Counted from the stretch's first letter, positions 7,856-17,128 are shown. The stretch is 46,805 nt of DNA from Acidobacteria bacterium UBA2990 (GCA_002347025.1 DEAE01000031.1:260281-307085); one strand, 5' to 3'. Translations and numbers: made by a program. Notes: generated by a model not told the origin, from the sequence alone.

Positions 7856-9220
7856 CTATTCTTCAGGAAAGCCTTTACCCCGATTATCGTACAAAGCCTG
7901 CCGAACCTTCCATGTCAACTGTTCAAGCTCGTCACTGAGTACCACCGGATAGACCTCTGGGTCACTGTGTCGGCGAACCGCCACAGGCAAGCTCCCTACG
8001 GCCTTAAGACAAAACTCACGCAGGTCCTCTATCGACCGCTTTGGCTCCAGCGAGATCCCGCTACGCATAACCTGCCTCATAAGAGGTAGAGCCCCCTTTG
8101 GCCCCAATTCACCCGCCAATCCCACAACATCCTGAGCGTTTTGAGTTAAATCATTCATGCGCCATACCTGCTTACCTCCAGGCAGAGTCCTCTTTCCATC
8201 ACTTAACTTCATAAGAGGAACCATCCTGCCGTCCCTCTCAATCTCCACGAGCTTATACACTCCACTCAATGCTGGTGCGTCAGCAACTGTAGTTAACGAG
8301 GTCCCGACCCCAAAACCATCAATAGGTGCTCCAGACGCCACAAGCTCAGCCACTCGATGTTCATCTAAATCTCCGCTAACCAAAACCTTAGTTTCGGTCA
8401 GACCCCAGGCATCCAATTCTCCCCTAACATCACGGCTGAGACCGGCAAGGTCCCCACTATCCAGCCTGACTCCGTCCGGCCGCAAGCCTGCTTCTCCGAT
8501 TAGCCGAACCGCCGCTTTGCAGTCATAAGTATCAACAAGTAACACAGACCTACGACCATAGACATCCATGTAGCGTCTGAAGGCTGTCAACTCATCAGGG
8601 TGAGCCATTACCCATGAATGCGCCATGGTGCCAGACACAGGCACACCAAAACGACAACCTGCCTCCAGGTTTGAAGTCGCCTGGCACCCACCCAGGAGAG
8701 CCGCTCTAGCCGCGTAAAGCGCTGCCTCTGGTCCATGGGCTCTCCGTCCCCCAAATTCTATTACCGCCCGCCCAGCCGCAGCCTCGGCAATCCGTCTCGC
8801 TTTGCTCGCCACCGAGGTCTGGAACAAAATGACCGACAACAAGGCTGTCTCGACTAACTGAGCCTCCGCTAAAGGTGCCGTCACGCGGATCAATGGCTCC
8901 GTAGCAAAGATTGGAGTACCTTCCGGTACGGCCCACATATCTCCGGTGAATCGAACTCGTGCCAGATATTCATCAAAAAATCCAGGAGCTATCCCTTCAA
9001 GGGCTGGTAACGAACGCAGATACTCGATCTGGTCTTGGGTATAGTGCAAATTCTCGAGATAGTTGACAGCCGACACGAGCCCTGCAGCAACGAGGTAGCC
9101 TCTCGAAGGTGGCAATTCTCGAACAAACAGTTCAAACGAGGCTCGAGGAACCTTCCCTGCTTCGAAATACCCAGCTGCCATAGTTACCTCATAGAGGTCG
9201 GTCGACAGAGCGTTAGGCAC
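7856..9220 (-). CDS. pncB: Nicotinate phosphoribosyltransferase
   Basis: Joins nicotinate and PRPP to give nicotinate mononucleotide, with ATP hydrolysis, in NAD salvage. The 454-residue protein starts TDLYEVTMAAGYFEAG, has the EFGGRRAHGPEAA block, His201 in SGTMAHSW (the histidine phosphorylated in this family), and DGVRLDSGDL and FGVGTSLT phosphate-binding motifs. The start is GTG at 9220, which matches the family N-terminus; no Shine-Dalgarno is visible. It is divergent from pncA with only 26 bp between start codons, and together the two convert nicotinamide to nicotinate mononucleotide. Confidence 0.95.
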   Translation of the reverse strand: MPNALSTDLYEVTMAAGYFEAGKVPRASFELFVRELPPSRGYLVAAGLVSAVNYLENLHYTQDQIEYLRSLPALEGIAPGFFDEYLARVRFTGDMWAVPEGTPIFATEPLIRVTAPLAEAQLVETALLSVILFQTSVASKARRIAEAAAGRAVIEFGGRRAHGPEAALYAARAALLGGCQATSNLEAGCRFGVPVSGTMAHSWVMAHPDELTAFRRYMDVYGRRSVLLVDTYDCKAAVRLIGEAGLRPDGVRLDSGDLAGLSRDVRGELDAWGLTETKVLVSGDLDEHRVAELVASGAPIDGFGVGTSLTTVADAPALSGVYKLVEIERDGRMVPLMKLSDGKRTLPGGKQVWRMNDLTQNAQDVVGLAGELGPKGALPLMRQVMRSGISLEPKRSIEDLREFCLKAVGSLPVAVRRHSDPEVYPVVLSDELEQLTWKVRQALYDNRGKGFPEE

Positions 9221-9246
9221 GGATAAATGTTAATGTATAAATCAAA
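9221..9246. promoter_or_regulatory. Compact divergent promoter region of pncB/pncA
   Basis: Only 26 bp separate the two start codons, and they are strongly A/T-rich in otherwise mixed DNA. On the plus strand TATAAA lies at 9236-9241, five bases before the pncA ATG; on the minus strand the same stretch reads TTTATACATTAA about 10-24 bases ahead of the pncB GTG. Neither gene has a Shine-Dalgarno. The simplest reading is two back-to-back promoters giving leaderless or nearly leaderless transcripts. -35 boxes are weak and would lie inside the opposite coding sequences. Confidence 0.5.
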
Positions 9247-9861
9247 ATGACGCCCCGTCGAACGAATGCCAGCATAGGTTGTGACACAGCCATATTGATA
9301 ATCGACGTCCAAGTCGATTTCTGCTGGGGGGGGGCCTTGGCCGTACCAGCTGGAGACAAGGTGATTCCGGCACTGAACCAAGTAATAAGGAAAGCCAACC
9401 GACGAAATTTAAGGATCTACGCCAGCAGAGACTGGCATCCTGCTGTATCTACTCACTTCAAGGCATGGGGTGGGATCTGGCCAGTTCACTGTGTCGCTGA
9501 CACCCCAGGGGCCGGGTTTAACGACAAGCTGCAACTCCCCGTAGACACCTACATTGTTAGCAAAGGACTTAAACCTGACTGTAACGGTTACTCCGTTTTC
9601 GACGGACGCCTTGCCGATGAGATGGATTTCGGAAGAGCTCTGAACAAGGAACTAATAACACACCTGATTGTCGGCGGGCTTGCAACCGACTACTGCGTCA
9701 AACGATCTGTCCTAGACGCGCTTAAACTCGGGTTTGCCGTAACGGTCTTGACCGACGCCATAGCAGCAGTGGAGCGCCAAGCTGGGGATGAACAAAAGGC
9801 TCTCCAGGAAATGCACCAAGCCGGCGCAGATCTAGCTAATTCAACTACCATTGCATTTTGA
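9247..9861 (+). CDS. pncA: Nicotinamidase
   Basis: Hydrolyses nicotinamide to nicotinate and ammonia, feeding PncB encoded next door. The 204-residue isochorismatase-fold protein shows the full catalytic triad: Asp20 (IIDVQVDF), Lys106 (VSKGL) and Cys150 (GLATDYCVKRS). The metal site is also present: Asp62, His64 and His70 in RDWHPAVSTH. The length is usual for the family. No Shine-Dalgarno precedes the ATG, and a TATAAA box ends only five bases ahead of it, so translation may be leaderless. It converges on the cytochrome c gene downstream. Confidence 0.95.
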   Translation: MTPRRTNASIGCDTAILIIDVQVDFCWGGALAVPAGDKVIPALNQVIRKANRRNLRIYASRDWHPAVSTHFKAWGGIWPVHCVADTPGAGFNDKLQLPVDTYIVSKGLKPDCNGYSVFDGRLADEMDFGRALNKELITHLIVGGLATDYCVKRSVLDALKLGFAVTVLTDAIAAVERQAGDEQKALQEMHQAGADLANSTTIAF

Positions 9862-9924
9862 ACCAACCCACTAACCAGTCCACATAGGGGCAGGCGAGGC
9901 GCAAACACTCTAACTAGCCTGTGC

Positions 9925-12768
9925 CTAGTTCCCTTGAACTGGACTTGGCCCCCCACTGAAGGTCAGCAAGTAGTCTCGAATAGATTCGATTTGGGCATCA
10001 GCGTCTTGGTCGAATTGTGGGTAGAACGAGCCTGGATATTCTGTCCAGAATGTCGGCATCCTTGTTCCTGGCTGAATGTCTAGCGGCCGGATCAACCAAT
10101 CCAAAATCCAATCAGGTTGCAGCCGCTCCCTTGCCATACGCAAGTCCGGAGCAAGGTTGGCAACATCTTGGTCATCTGGAATCGTATCTAGAACATGGCA
10201 CTGCTGGCAACGCAGCAAGTCAAACAAGTCTCGCCCTGTTCCAGTTGCCACGTCAGGTGCAGTTTCATGAGTCCTGAAAGGACCAACCGTGTCAGATATA
10301 GCCGCAAAGTAACCCAAAACATCATTCCAGTGGTCGTCCTCCAACCCAAATGTCGGCATACGAACCTCAAGCCAAGGCCGAATGGTAATCGGACCACGGA
10401 AAAAGGCATACAACCAATCAGGTTTCACCTTGGCACCCTCTGGCGTGAGTAGTGGCGGCGCGAGAGATGGATCCTCTACCAGTTCGCGGAAGTCACCACC
10501 ATCACCTTCGATCTCGTGACAAGTGACGCAGTTTCGCCGACGAACCAGGTTTCGGCCTTCAACAATCGCATCCTTCCTGGCAGACCTTGGTACCTGAGCC
10601 TCCTTGGGCTGAACGTCACGTTGGAAGCTCAAGACCGCCGTCGTCAGCAATCGGGCTTCCGCATCGCTGAATCCAAAATTTGGCATTCTAAGCTTCTCTA
10701 ACGGCTGCAGGATGCGGCCACGGTCATAAACACGAGGATCCCTGAGCTTTTGATCGATCCAGTCCCGTTTCGTGTGGGGAATGTCATGCACAAAAGCAAA
10801 GTCAAACTGCGGAAGCAGCTTACTACCCTCTTGTGATAATTCGGTACCGATAGCCTGGGTATCCTCAAAGCCGGCAATCTCGTGACAACTGTAGCAACCA
10901 TAGCGACCAATTGCCCGTCGACCCAGATCCAGCTGCCGGTCCCTAGGACTGAGTTCAGCTATCGCTGACTGGGCCTCCTCATAAGGTACGATTGCCCGCA
11001 TGTAATCCAACAACACCGCGTCTACTTCCGCAGCATCATAGGTGACTGTAGCAGCAATCCCATCTCCACCGGTTAGAGTAGACAGATAGCTCGCAACGTC
11101 GGCCACCTCAAAATCGTCAAGCCGGAGATCAGGCATGTAGGTATCAGGGCTGTAATGTCGAGGGTCTCGAACCCAATCGAATAGCCACTGATAACTCGCC
11201 TTGCTCCCAACTCCCTGCAGAGGCTGCCCGAAGGTACGACGTGGACCTGAGGCTTCACGTTCTTCGGCACCAACAATATGGCACCCCAGACAACCAACCG
11301 ACTCCACAATGCGCTGGCCGTTCTCCGCATTACCACGTCCAGGGAAAGGGATGGCTAGCTCATGTTCACTGGAATTCTCAAAAAGATACGCTACAACCGC
11401 GTCGATCTCAACCTCGTTGCGAACGGCATCCTCTGGTCCATCTGTGTTCGAGTTGTACCAAACTCTGGGCATCCAAGTACTAGATTTAATCGCTCGCGGA
11501 TCACGGATCCAGTTAGACACCCAAGTTTCGTCAAGTTTCGAAGCAACCTTAGTCAGGTTTGGCCCTGGTTTCCGCAGTCCCTCAAAGCCAACTGTCTTGT
11601 GGCAAGCATAGCAACCCGCTCGCTCATACATCCCGTAGGCCAGGTTCAGCTTATCCGCCTCTGGGATGAACACCTCACCATTGTGGCACTTGGCACACGA
11701 AGCTTCCGCCATGCCGCTTGGGAGCATCGGGTAATCCCACAAGTGAGATTCCTCCCATCCGTAACGCTCCTCCCAATCGACCACCTGCTCCTCAGTTGCC
11801 GGGCTATGTGCAGCATCGGTAAAGGTGATCGACTGGCCCATGCCCTCGTGGCACACGGTGCATCCAGTTGTCTCAATCGAATGAGGTGAAGCACTTCCTA
11901 CATAGGTGTCTAGATTTGGATGCGTCCGAAAGGGCTGCGGGTAATCCTCATAGCCAACCCTATCGATTGCCAAGTGGCAGGTCTGACAGCGATCCATCTT
12001 CGGCACCCTGATGAAGTTGACGTCATCTACAACGTTTGGGGTAATCACCTGCCGCACAGTAAGCGTGGGAGCCATAAAGTCCAGCAGCGGTGCGTTTAAA
12101 AGGTAATCATCAACCAAACTGGGCTGCAGATCCGTCACTACCCCCTGCAGCCGCTCCGACTCACCCGTCAACGACGCCAACTCTCTTGAAGCCGCATCGA
12201 CATCAGCTGTGAACGTTCCGATTTCAGCTCTGAGCTGGTCCCGCTCTGCTGTTAACCGCTCGACCTCCAGACCCTCGGAGACCCACTGCTCAAACTGGGC
12301 GCTGACCTCATCCTCCCCATCTACCTCATGCTCGTCGTCGCCACCGCCTTCTGAGTGTGCATCCTCTCGGCGAACCTCAAACGAATAACGATTCACATCG
12401 TACTCAGCTTTCGTAAAATTAAAAGCCTGAGTCGCAACAAACAGCTGCCGGTTAACCTCAGCTAGCTGGGCTTCAAGCTCGCCCACCTGCTCGGCATCGG
12501 CCAACAACCGCTGTTCGGCTGAATCTCTCTGCGCTGCCAGTTCGGCAACCCGAGCCTGATCAACCTCCTGCTCAGCGGCTGCCAATCCGGCCCGTGTAAC
12601 TTCTATCTCGAGCGCGGTAAATTGCCGCTGATAATTCTTCCACTCCCGATCGTAGTCATCCCAGACCATCCAGATAGTCGCAAACAGCACGAACAAACTG
12701 GATGCTGCAAAAACCACGTTCAGAAAATCAATGTTGTAGGCGTGCCCCACGGACCGCTTGTCTGCCAT
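9925..12768 (-). CDS. Eight-haem membrane-anchored cytochrome c of a bc-type complex
   Basis: The likely electron-exit subunit of the quinol-oxidising complex encoded just upstream. The 947-residue protein has one N-terminal membrane helix (about residues 14-35), a long Ala/Glu/Gln-rich coiled coil (about 45-125 and 165-230) split by an acidic Gly/Asp/Glu stretch, then eight CXXCH haem sites at 261-265, 303-307, 358-362, 386-390, 493-497, 625-629, 747-751 and 854-858. MP motifs (TWMP, TYMP, LRMP, VRMP, TRMP) follow the last five haems and look like distal methionine ligands, suggesting five class-I-like domains plus an N-terminal three-haem part. The gene begins 5 bp after the cytochrome b C-terminal gene. 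No close named family is known to me; the coiled coil is unusual. Confidence 0.85.
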   Translation of the reverse strand: MADKRSVGHAYNIDFLNVVFAASSLFVLFATIWMVWDDYDREWKNYQRQFTALEIEVTRAGLAAAEQEVDQARVAELAAQRDSAEQRLLADAEQVGELEAQLAEVNRQLFVATQAFNFTKAEYDVNRYSFEVRREDAHSEGGGDDEHEVDGEDEVSAQFEQWVSEGLEVERLTAERDQLRAEIGTFTADVDAASRELASLTGESERLQGVVTDLQPSLVDDYLLNAPLLDFMAPTLTVRQVITPNVVDDVNFIRVPKMDRCQTCHLAIDRVGYEDYPQPFRTHPNLDTYVGSASPHSIETTGCTVCHEGMGQSITFTDAAHSPATEEQVVDWEERYGWEESHLWDYPMLPSGMAEASCAKCHNGEVFIPEADKLNLAYGMYERAGCYACHKTVGFEGLRKPGPNLTKVASKLDETWVSNWIRDPRAIKSSTWMPRVWYNSNTDGPEDAVRNEVEIDAVVAYLFENSSEHELAIPFPGRGNAENGQRIVESVGCLGCHIVGAEEREASGPRRTFGQPLQGVGSKASYQWLFDWVRDPRHYSPDTYMPDLRLDDFEVADVASYLSTLTGGDGIAATVTYDAAEVDAVLLDYMRAIVPYEEAQSAIAELSPRDRQLDLGRRAIGRYGCYSCHEIAGFEDTQAIGTELSQEGSKLLPQFDFAFVHDIPHTKRDWIDQKLRDPRVYDRGRILQPLEKLRMPNFGFSDAEARLLTTAVLSFQRDVQPKEAQVPRSARKDAIVEGRNLVRRRNCVTCHEIEGDGGDFRELVEDPSLAPPLLTPEGAKVKPDWLYAFFRGPITIRPWLEVRMPTFGLEDDHWNDVLGYFAAISDTVGPFRTHETAPDVATGTGRDLFDLLRCQQCHVLDTIPDDQDVANLAPDLRMARERLQPDWILDWLIRPLDIQPGTRMPTFWTEYPGSFYPQFDQDADAQIESIRDYLLTFSGGPSPVQGN

Positions 12769-12773
12769 AGCTA

Positions 12774-13850
12774 TTAAATGTTGAAGAAAAATTCAGGGAT
12801 CGACACGACATATTTCAAGTTAAACAACCATCTGGTTAACATCTTCACCGGCAAAGACATCATCGAGAGAAACAAAAGTACCGTCACGTAATAACGCGTC
12901 GGCCCAAGCTTTTCGTAGTAACCAGTCAGCCCTTTCTTGGCCAGCGCTACTGGCAGCACCCCAATGTAAACAATGGTCAGGATGATCCCGAATATTTCTC
13001 TGACCAACCAGTTCCCTGGCAGAGCCATTCCCAACCATCGCACCCAAATGTATTCCGAAAGCTGCACATTTGTGAGCGCTTCTAGTTTATGGATATCCCA
13101 GTATTCGAAAGGCCCAAAAAAATTCCAATTGGGTCCGCGCAAAAAAGTACCCAATATAATAAGGGATGACCATAGCACGACAAACCCGAATAGAAAGATC
13201 GTGACTTCAGCACGCCGTTCATTGAACGTGTAATACCCGTTGCCCTTGGGGTTGTTGTCGATGTACGGAATTGCCATCAACCCCACGATAATGAGAGATG
13301 GAAGGACGACCCCAGCCAACCAAGGATCAAAGTAGACCAACATCTCCTGCAACCCAAGGAAATACCAAGGCGCCTTCGACGGATTAGGCGTGTTGGCATT
13401 GTTGGCTGGTTGTTCAAGCGGGGCCTCAAGCCCAATCGACCAAACTATCAAGATAACCGTACACAACACCATAGCAATTAGCTCGGTGTAGACCAGATCA
13501 GGCCAAGTCCAGACTCGGTCTTCCTCGTCTTTTTCGATCGGAGGCTCACCGGCAGAAAGCCTCCGATCGTTGCGAACGGCCTCTCGCATTGAGAACCACG
13601 TAAAGAACAGAAGCAGGAAGATTAACGCAACGATGGGTACGTTATCCGGCTTGCCGATGATGAGTTTAAAGTTCTCATCAAACAGTCCAAAGCCAAAGAA
13701 CACTACAAGGAAACCCATCAGGCCCCAACCCCAACGGTCTGAGGCAAACGTTTCCCGTTTCCAAACAATCAACACCAGTGCAACCACCGTCGTCAAGAAA
13801 AACAACCTTGGGTCGGCAAACAAATCGATAAAACTTTTTAGGGCGTCCAT
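12774..13850 (-). CDS. Cytochrome b, C-terminal half (subunit IV-like) of a bc-type complex
   Basis: Membrane subunit completing the quinol-oxidation site of a split cytochrome b. The 358-residue protein carries APWYFLGLQEML, the counterpart of the PEWY quinol-site motif of cytochrome b/subunit IV, here PWYF without the Glu, with PSK in its place. Hydrophobic helices flank it, and two extra N-terminal helices (about residues 15-90) make it much longer than a plain 160-residue subunit IV. The ATG follows GGGA closely. It is encoded between the b6-like gene (64 bp) and the eight-haem cytochrome (5 bp), so the complex resembles a b6f-like split arrangement with a cytochrome c output module. Confidence 0.85.
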   Translation of the reverse strand: MDALKSFIDLFADPRLFFLTTVVALVLIVWKRETFASDRWGWGLMGFLVVFFGFGLFDENFKLIIGKPDNVPIVALIFLLLFFTWFSMREAVRNDRRLSAGEPPIEKDEEDRVWTWPDLVYTELIAMVLCTVILIVWSIGLEAPLEQPANNANTPNPSKAPWYFLGLQEMLVYFDPWLAGVVLPSLIIVGLMAIPYIDNNPKGNGYYTFNERRAEVTIFLFGFVVLWSSLIILGTFLRGPNWNFFGPFEYWDIHKLEALTNVQLSEYIWVRWLGMALPGNWLVREIFGIILTIVYIGVLPVALAKKGLTGYYEKLGPTRYYVTVLLFLSMMSLPVKMLTRWLFNLKYVVSIPEFFFNI

Positions 13851-13914
13851 ATATCCCGTCCGTTAGCCATAACCATGGGCAACCTATCAGGTTTTGGATA
13901 AGAAGCCATCAGGA

Positions 13915-14730
13915 TTACAAGGGTCCTGAAATGCCCCCATCTTTTCGAACTCGCCAGAAATGTACCGCCATCAAAAATCCGATGACAAGAGGCAAAGCGA
14001 CGCAGTGCAGAACGTAAAACCGCAGAAGGGCTCCTTCACCCACGAAGGTGCCACCAAGCAGCGCGAACCGAGCGTCATCTGCCGCATGCACCAGCTGAAC
14101 ATCGCCCAGTGCCATCAGCGACGCTCCTGGCCCTTCGTGGCCAAGGAAAGGCGTAGCCCTGGCCATATTAGACCCGACAGTGATCGCCCAAATCGCCAGC
14201 TGGTCCCAAGGGAGTAGATATCCAGTAAACGACAGGAGCAGAGTCAACACCAGCATAATGACCCCGACATTCCAATTAAACTCCCTCGGGGGCTTGTAAG
14301 AGCCCGTCATAAAAACCCGGAACATATGCAGCCAAACCGTAATAACCATAGCGTGAGCACCCCACCGATGCATCTCACGCATGATCCCCAATGGAACATG
14401 TTCCCTCAGCCCCACGATGTCTGAGTAGGCATACTCAAGTGTCGGCCGGTAGTAAAACATCAACAGTAAGCCCGTAAATGTCAGCACCAAAAACAAGAAG
14501 AAGCTCATGCCACCCATGCACCAGGTATAGCGTAACCGCACCCCCGATTTCCGCAATCGGACCGGGTGCATATGCAGAAACACATTTGACAGCATGACCA
14601 GCACTCGATTGCGGTCATTTATTGGAGCGCTATGACGAAAGATCGATGTCCAGATCTGCGTCTCGGTAATCCAGTCCCACGCCCGGACCAGGGCCGGGGA
14701 TTTCGGTTCGATAGTCTTCGTGTCAGCCAT
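13915..14730 (-). CDS. Cytochrome b6-like haem-b subunit (cytochrome b N-terminal half)
   Basis: Membrane subunit holding the two b haems that carry electrons between the quinol sites. The 271-residue protein has two histidine pairs with the correct spacing: H-x13-H in HRWGAHAMVITVWLH, and H-x14-H running from YVLHC to AVHFW, followed by RKDGGISGPL as in cytochrome b6. About four main helices are seen, with a further N-terminal segment. The gene starts 6 bp after the Rieske gene and is clearly in the same operon. The b6-type spacing and split form are as in b6f and in bc complexes of several non-proteobacterial phyla. Confidence 0.92.
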   Translation of the reverse strand: MADTKTIEPKSPALVRAWDWITETQIWTSIFRHSAPINDRNRVLVMLSNVFLHMHPVRLRKSGVRLRYTWCMGGMSFFLFLVLTFTGLLLMFYYRPTLEYAYSDIVGLREHVPLGIMREMHRWGAHAMVITVWLHMFRVFMTGSYKPPREFNWNVGVIMLVLTLLLSFTGYLLPWDQLAIWAITVGSNMARATPFLGHEGPGASLMALGDVQLVHAADDARFALLGGTFVGEGALLRFYVLHCVALPLVIGFLMAVHFWRVRKDGGISGPL

Positions 14731-14736
14731 GGTCGC

Positions 14737-15402
14737 TTAAACCTGCAGGAAGGACTCTGGGTCTGTCCACTGGCCCAGCTCTTCTAGAAATTTCCGGCTC
14801 TTATCGACAACGATTTGCCCGTCTTCCGCACGCACGATACGGGCCCGCTCCAATGGACGCGGAGCAGGGCCTTCAAAATTAATGCCAGTCGGTCGAAAGC
14901 CACTACCGTGGCACGGGCACTTAAACTTGTTCTCTGCCGAAAGCCAGTTCGGGGTACAACCCAGGTGCGTACAGACTGACAACAGCGCATAGAACCCAGG
15001 GGCTTCGTTAGTATAGTCGTTCTCTGTCCGCACAACCCATACACCGAAGCGATCCTTAAACCGTTCGTCTACCCCTTCGCCATACTCATCTGGAAAGCCA
15101 ATCGCAAACTGCTGTGGAGGCTCGTTAAGCACATTCGGAAACATAAACCGACCAGTCGCGGCCAGACATCCGGCCGAGGCAGCGGTGAAAGAGCCCCACG
15201 CCAGACCCATCCAACCTCGCCTACCCATCAGCGGCGAGGTATCATCCTCTGCCACCTTCTTGGGCGACCTCGCAGCGGCCGTGGTGGTACGACCAGCCAA
15301 CTTTGTGGACTCACCAGCAGCTGCCGATTTTTGTGCCGACACCGCCGGAGGCTTCGGCCCCGGCGATCCTGTGGACGGTGTTTTCGTTTCTTCGTCAGAC
15401 AT
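14737..15402 (-). CDS. Rieske iron-sulfur protein of the bc-type complex
   Basis: Takes the first electron from quinol and passes it to cytochrome c. The 221-residue protein has the two Rieske cluster loops: CTHLGC (Cys144, His146, disulfide Cys149) and CPCHGSGF (Cys162, disulfide Cys164, His165). One membrane helix (about residues 63-84) is preceded by a GRRGW twin-arginine-like motif, fitting Tat export of a folded cluster protein. The first 55 residues are a Pro/Ala/Lys/Ser-rich tail, longer than usual. It is followed after 6 bp by the cytochrome b6-like gene. Confidence 0.93.
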   Translation of the reverse strand: MSDEETKTPSTGSPGPKPPAVSAQKSAAAGESTKLAGRTTTAAARSPKKVAEDDTSPLMGRRGWMGLAWGSFTAASAGCLAATGRFMFPNVLNEPPQQFAIGFPDEYGEGVDERFKDRFGVWVVRTENDYTNEAPGFYALLSVCTHLGCTPNWLSAENKFKCPCHGSGFRPTGINFEGPAPRPLERARIVRAEDGQIVVDKSRKFLEELGQWTDPESFLQV

Positions 15403-15476
15403 ATCTATCCCATGATTACTGCAACCGCCGAGAATAAGGTTCCCTCAAACGCACCAACTACCAAATGCAAGCCGAA

Positions 15477-16373
15477 CTAAAGCACTTCCAGAACTTCAAG
15501 CGCTGCCTGCCTCACCTTCAAACTCTCGTCAGATTCGGCCAGAGCAACCACAGATTGATGCAGACCTTCCCCCCCCGTTGAATCAGCCAGTGCGGCCAGA
15601 GCTCGCAATCCGCTGACCATTACATCACTGACAGGATCGGCCAACAACTCCGATGGGGTAACCAATCCAGACACATGCTCTCGATCAAGCATCCGCCGCA
15701 ACACACGAACTCCACGGTCATCGCCATGACGGGCTAAAGCAACAGCTGCATTCCACTGCACATCAGGCACCGGGTCAGTCAGGGCAGCACGCAAGGTAGT
15801 ATGGGCCCCATCGTCCGGCAAAACACCCAGCGCGTAAACTGCCATCTTCCGAACACCTGAATCGGCAGACTGGTACATAGACACGATACTCGGCACCACC
15901 GCCCTGTCCCCAAGCGATGCTAAGGCCCAAACCACACTAATCAGAGTCTCTGTATCAGGATCATCTAAAGCCTCTATCAGCCTATCGACCGTACCAGCTG
16001 GTGGAGACTCAAGGCGCCCAATCGCCAAGGCCAAATAGCGACGTATCCTCGGGTCGTCTTGCTCAGACTCCACGAAAGTTCGAAGCAATGATCGGGCCAG
16101 ATCAGGGAATCGGACCTCAATCTCCGGGTCATCCATTAGGCGCGACAACTCATAAGCTGCCGGCCATCTCCGGTCACGTCCACCCGCCCGTATTTCGTTC
16201 AGGTATTCTTCCGGAGACCGTTCATCGGCCAGCATCATTCGAAATCCACCGTAGACGGCAACAATTACAGCCACCACCGCCAAGGGGATCAAAAAGAACT
16301 GGACTGCAAGAGAAGGAGCACTCGCGGGCGGGCCGCCTTCTCCCTGCTCTTCACGCTCGCCAAGCTTCTGCAT
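15477..16373 (-). CDS. Membrane-anchored HEAT-repeat protein next to the bc-complex genes
   Basis: A 298-residue protein with one N-terminal membrane helix (about residues 24-46) and a soluble domain built from about five to six HEAT-like (PBS-lyase type) repeats. Recurring units contain phrases such as VVWALASLGD, MAVYALGVLPDD and NAAVALARHGDD. Such repeats usually make protein contacts. No catalytic motif is visible. It lies 74 bp upstream of the Rieske gene in the same direction, so it may be the first gene of the respiratory operon and help assemble or hold the complex. That role is inferred from position only. No good Shine-Dalgarno was seen at this ATG. Confidence 0.75.
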   Translation of the reverse strand: MQKLGEREEQGEGGPPASAPSLAVQFFLIPLAVVAVIVAVYGGFRMMLADERSPEEYLNEIRAGGRDRRWPAAYELSRLMDDPEIEVRFPDLARSLLRTFVESEQDDPRIRRYLALAIGRLESPPAGTVDRLIEALDDPDTETLISVVWALASLGDRAVVPSIVSMYQSADSGVRKMAVYALGVLPDDGAHTTLRAALTDPVPDVQWNAAVALARHGDDRGVRVLRRMLDREHVSGLVTPSELLADPVSDVMVSGLRALAALADSTGGEGLHQSVVALAESDESLKVRQAALEVLEVL

Positions 16374-16534
16374 CAGCGCGTCAGATACCGGAGGATATTT
16401 CGCCGGAGTAGATGGTTTGAGCCTACAAAACGAGGCAGAATAGAAGTCCCCAACACGGCTGGAATCGTACTATGCATCAAGCCGACGGTCAAGCACCTCA
16501 TCCGACATGACCAATAATCTCAATCCCAAAACTG

Positions 16535-17086
16535 TCAAATCTTGGGTAACGTGACATCGAGCTGAGCTTGATACTTCCCCTTCTTTTCCGCGTAAGAAGT
16601 GGTGCATTGTTCATCACTTTGAAAGAATAGAACCTGTGCGATACCCTCGTTCGCATAAATCTTGGCCGGCAGAGGGGTAGTATTTGAGATCTCTAATGTA
16701 GCAGTTCCCTCCCACTCAGGTTCAAACGGCGTAACATTAACGATTATGCCGCACCTAGCATAGGTCGATTTACCTAGACAAACCGTGAGCACGTCCCTGG
16801 GAATCCTGAAATATTCTACCGTCCGAGCTAGAGCGAATGAGTTAGGTGGCACGATGCAAACGTCAGCCTGCAAATCCATAAATGACCGTGGATCGAAAGC
16901 CTTGGGATCGATCACTGTCGAATTGATATTGGTGAAGACCTTAAACTCATCAGCGACCCTGATGTCATAGCCGTAGGACGACAATCCATAGGACACTACC
17001 CCACGGCGAACCTGGTTCTCGACAAAGGGATCGATCATCCCCTTGCCCGCCATCTCCTTTATCCACCGATCGGATTTTATGCTCAT
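16535..17086 (-). CDS. dcd: dCTP deaminase
   Basis: Converts dCTP to dUTP in the route to dTTP. The 183-residue protein contains the family segments SSYGYDIRV, GKSTYARCG (with the nucleotide-binding Lys106, Ser107 and Arg111) and the catalytic Glu132 in GTATLEISN, ending in a typical GKYQAQ tail. Length is close to the E. coli enzyme (193). Some relatives also hydrolyse dUTP; I cannot tell from sequence. It shares a direction with the DUF2905 and ndk genes upstream and follows them, so the three may be co-transcribed. Confidence 0.93.
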   Translation of the reverse strand: MSIKSDRWIKEMAGKGMIDPFVENQVRRGVVSYGLSSYGYDIRVADEFKVFTNINSTVIDPKAFDPRSFMDLQADVCIVPPNSFALARTVEYFRIPRDVLTVCLGKSTYARCGIIVNVTPFEPEWEGTATLEISNTTPLPAKIYANEGIAQVLFFQSDEQCTTSYAEKKGKYQAQLDVTLPKI

Positions 17087-17128
17087 GCGAACCTAAGCTT
17101 TCTGACTCGTGTATTGCGCTTCAATTGA

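Noticed and set aside
9912..9930. Inverted repeat AACTAG/CTAGTT between pncA and the cytochrome gene as a bidirectional terminator
   Set aside because: Only 6 bp of weak stem, no T-run on either strand, and it overlaps the end of the cytochrome gene.
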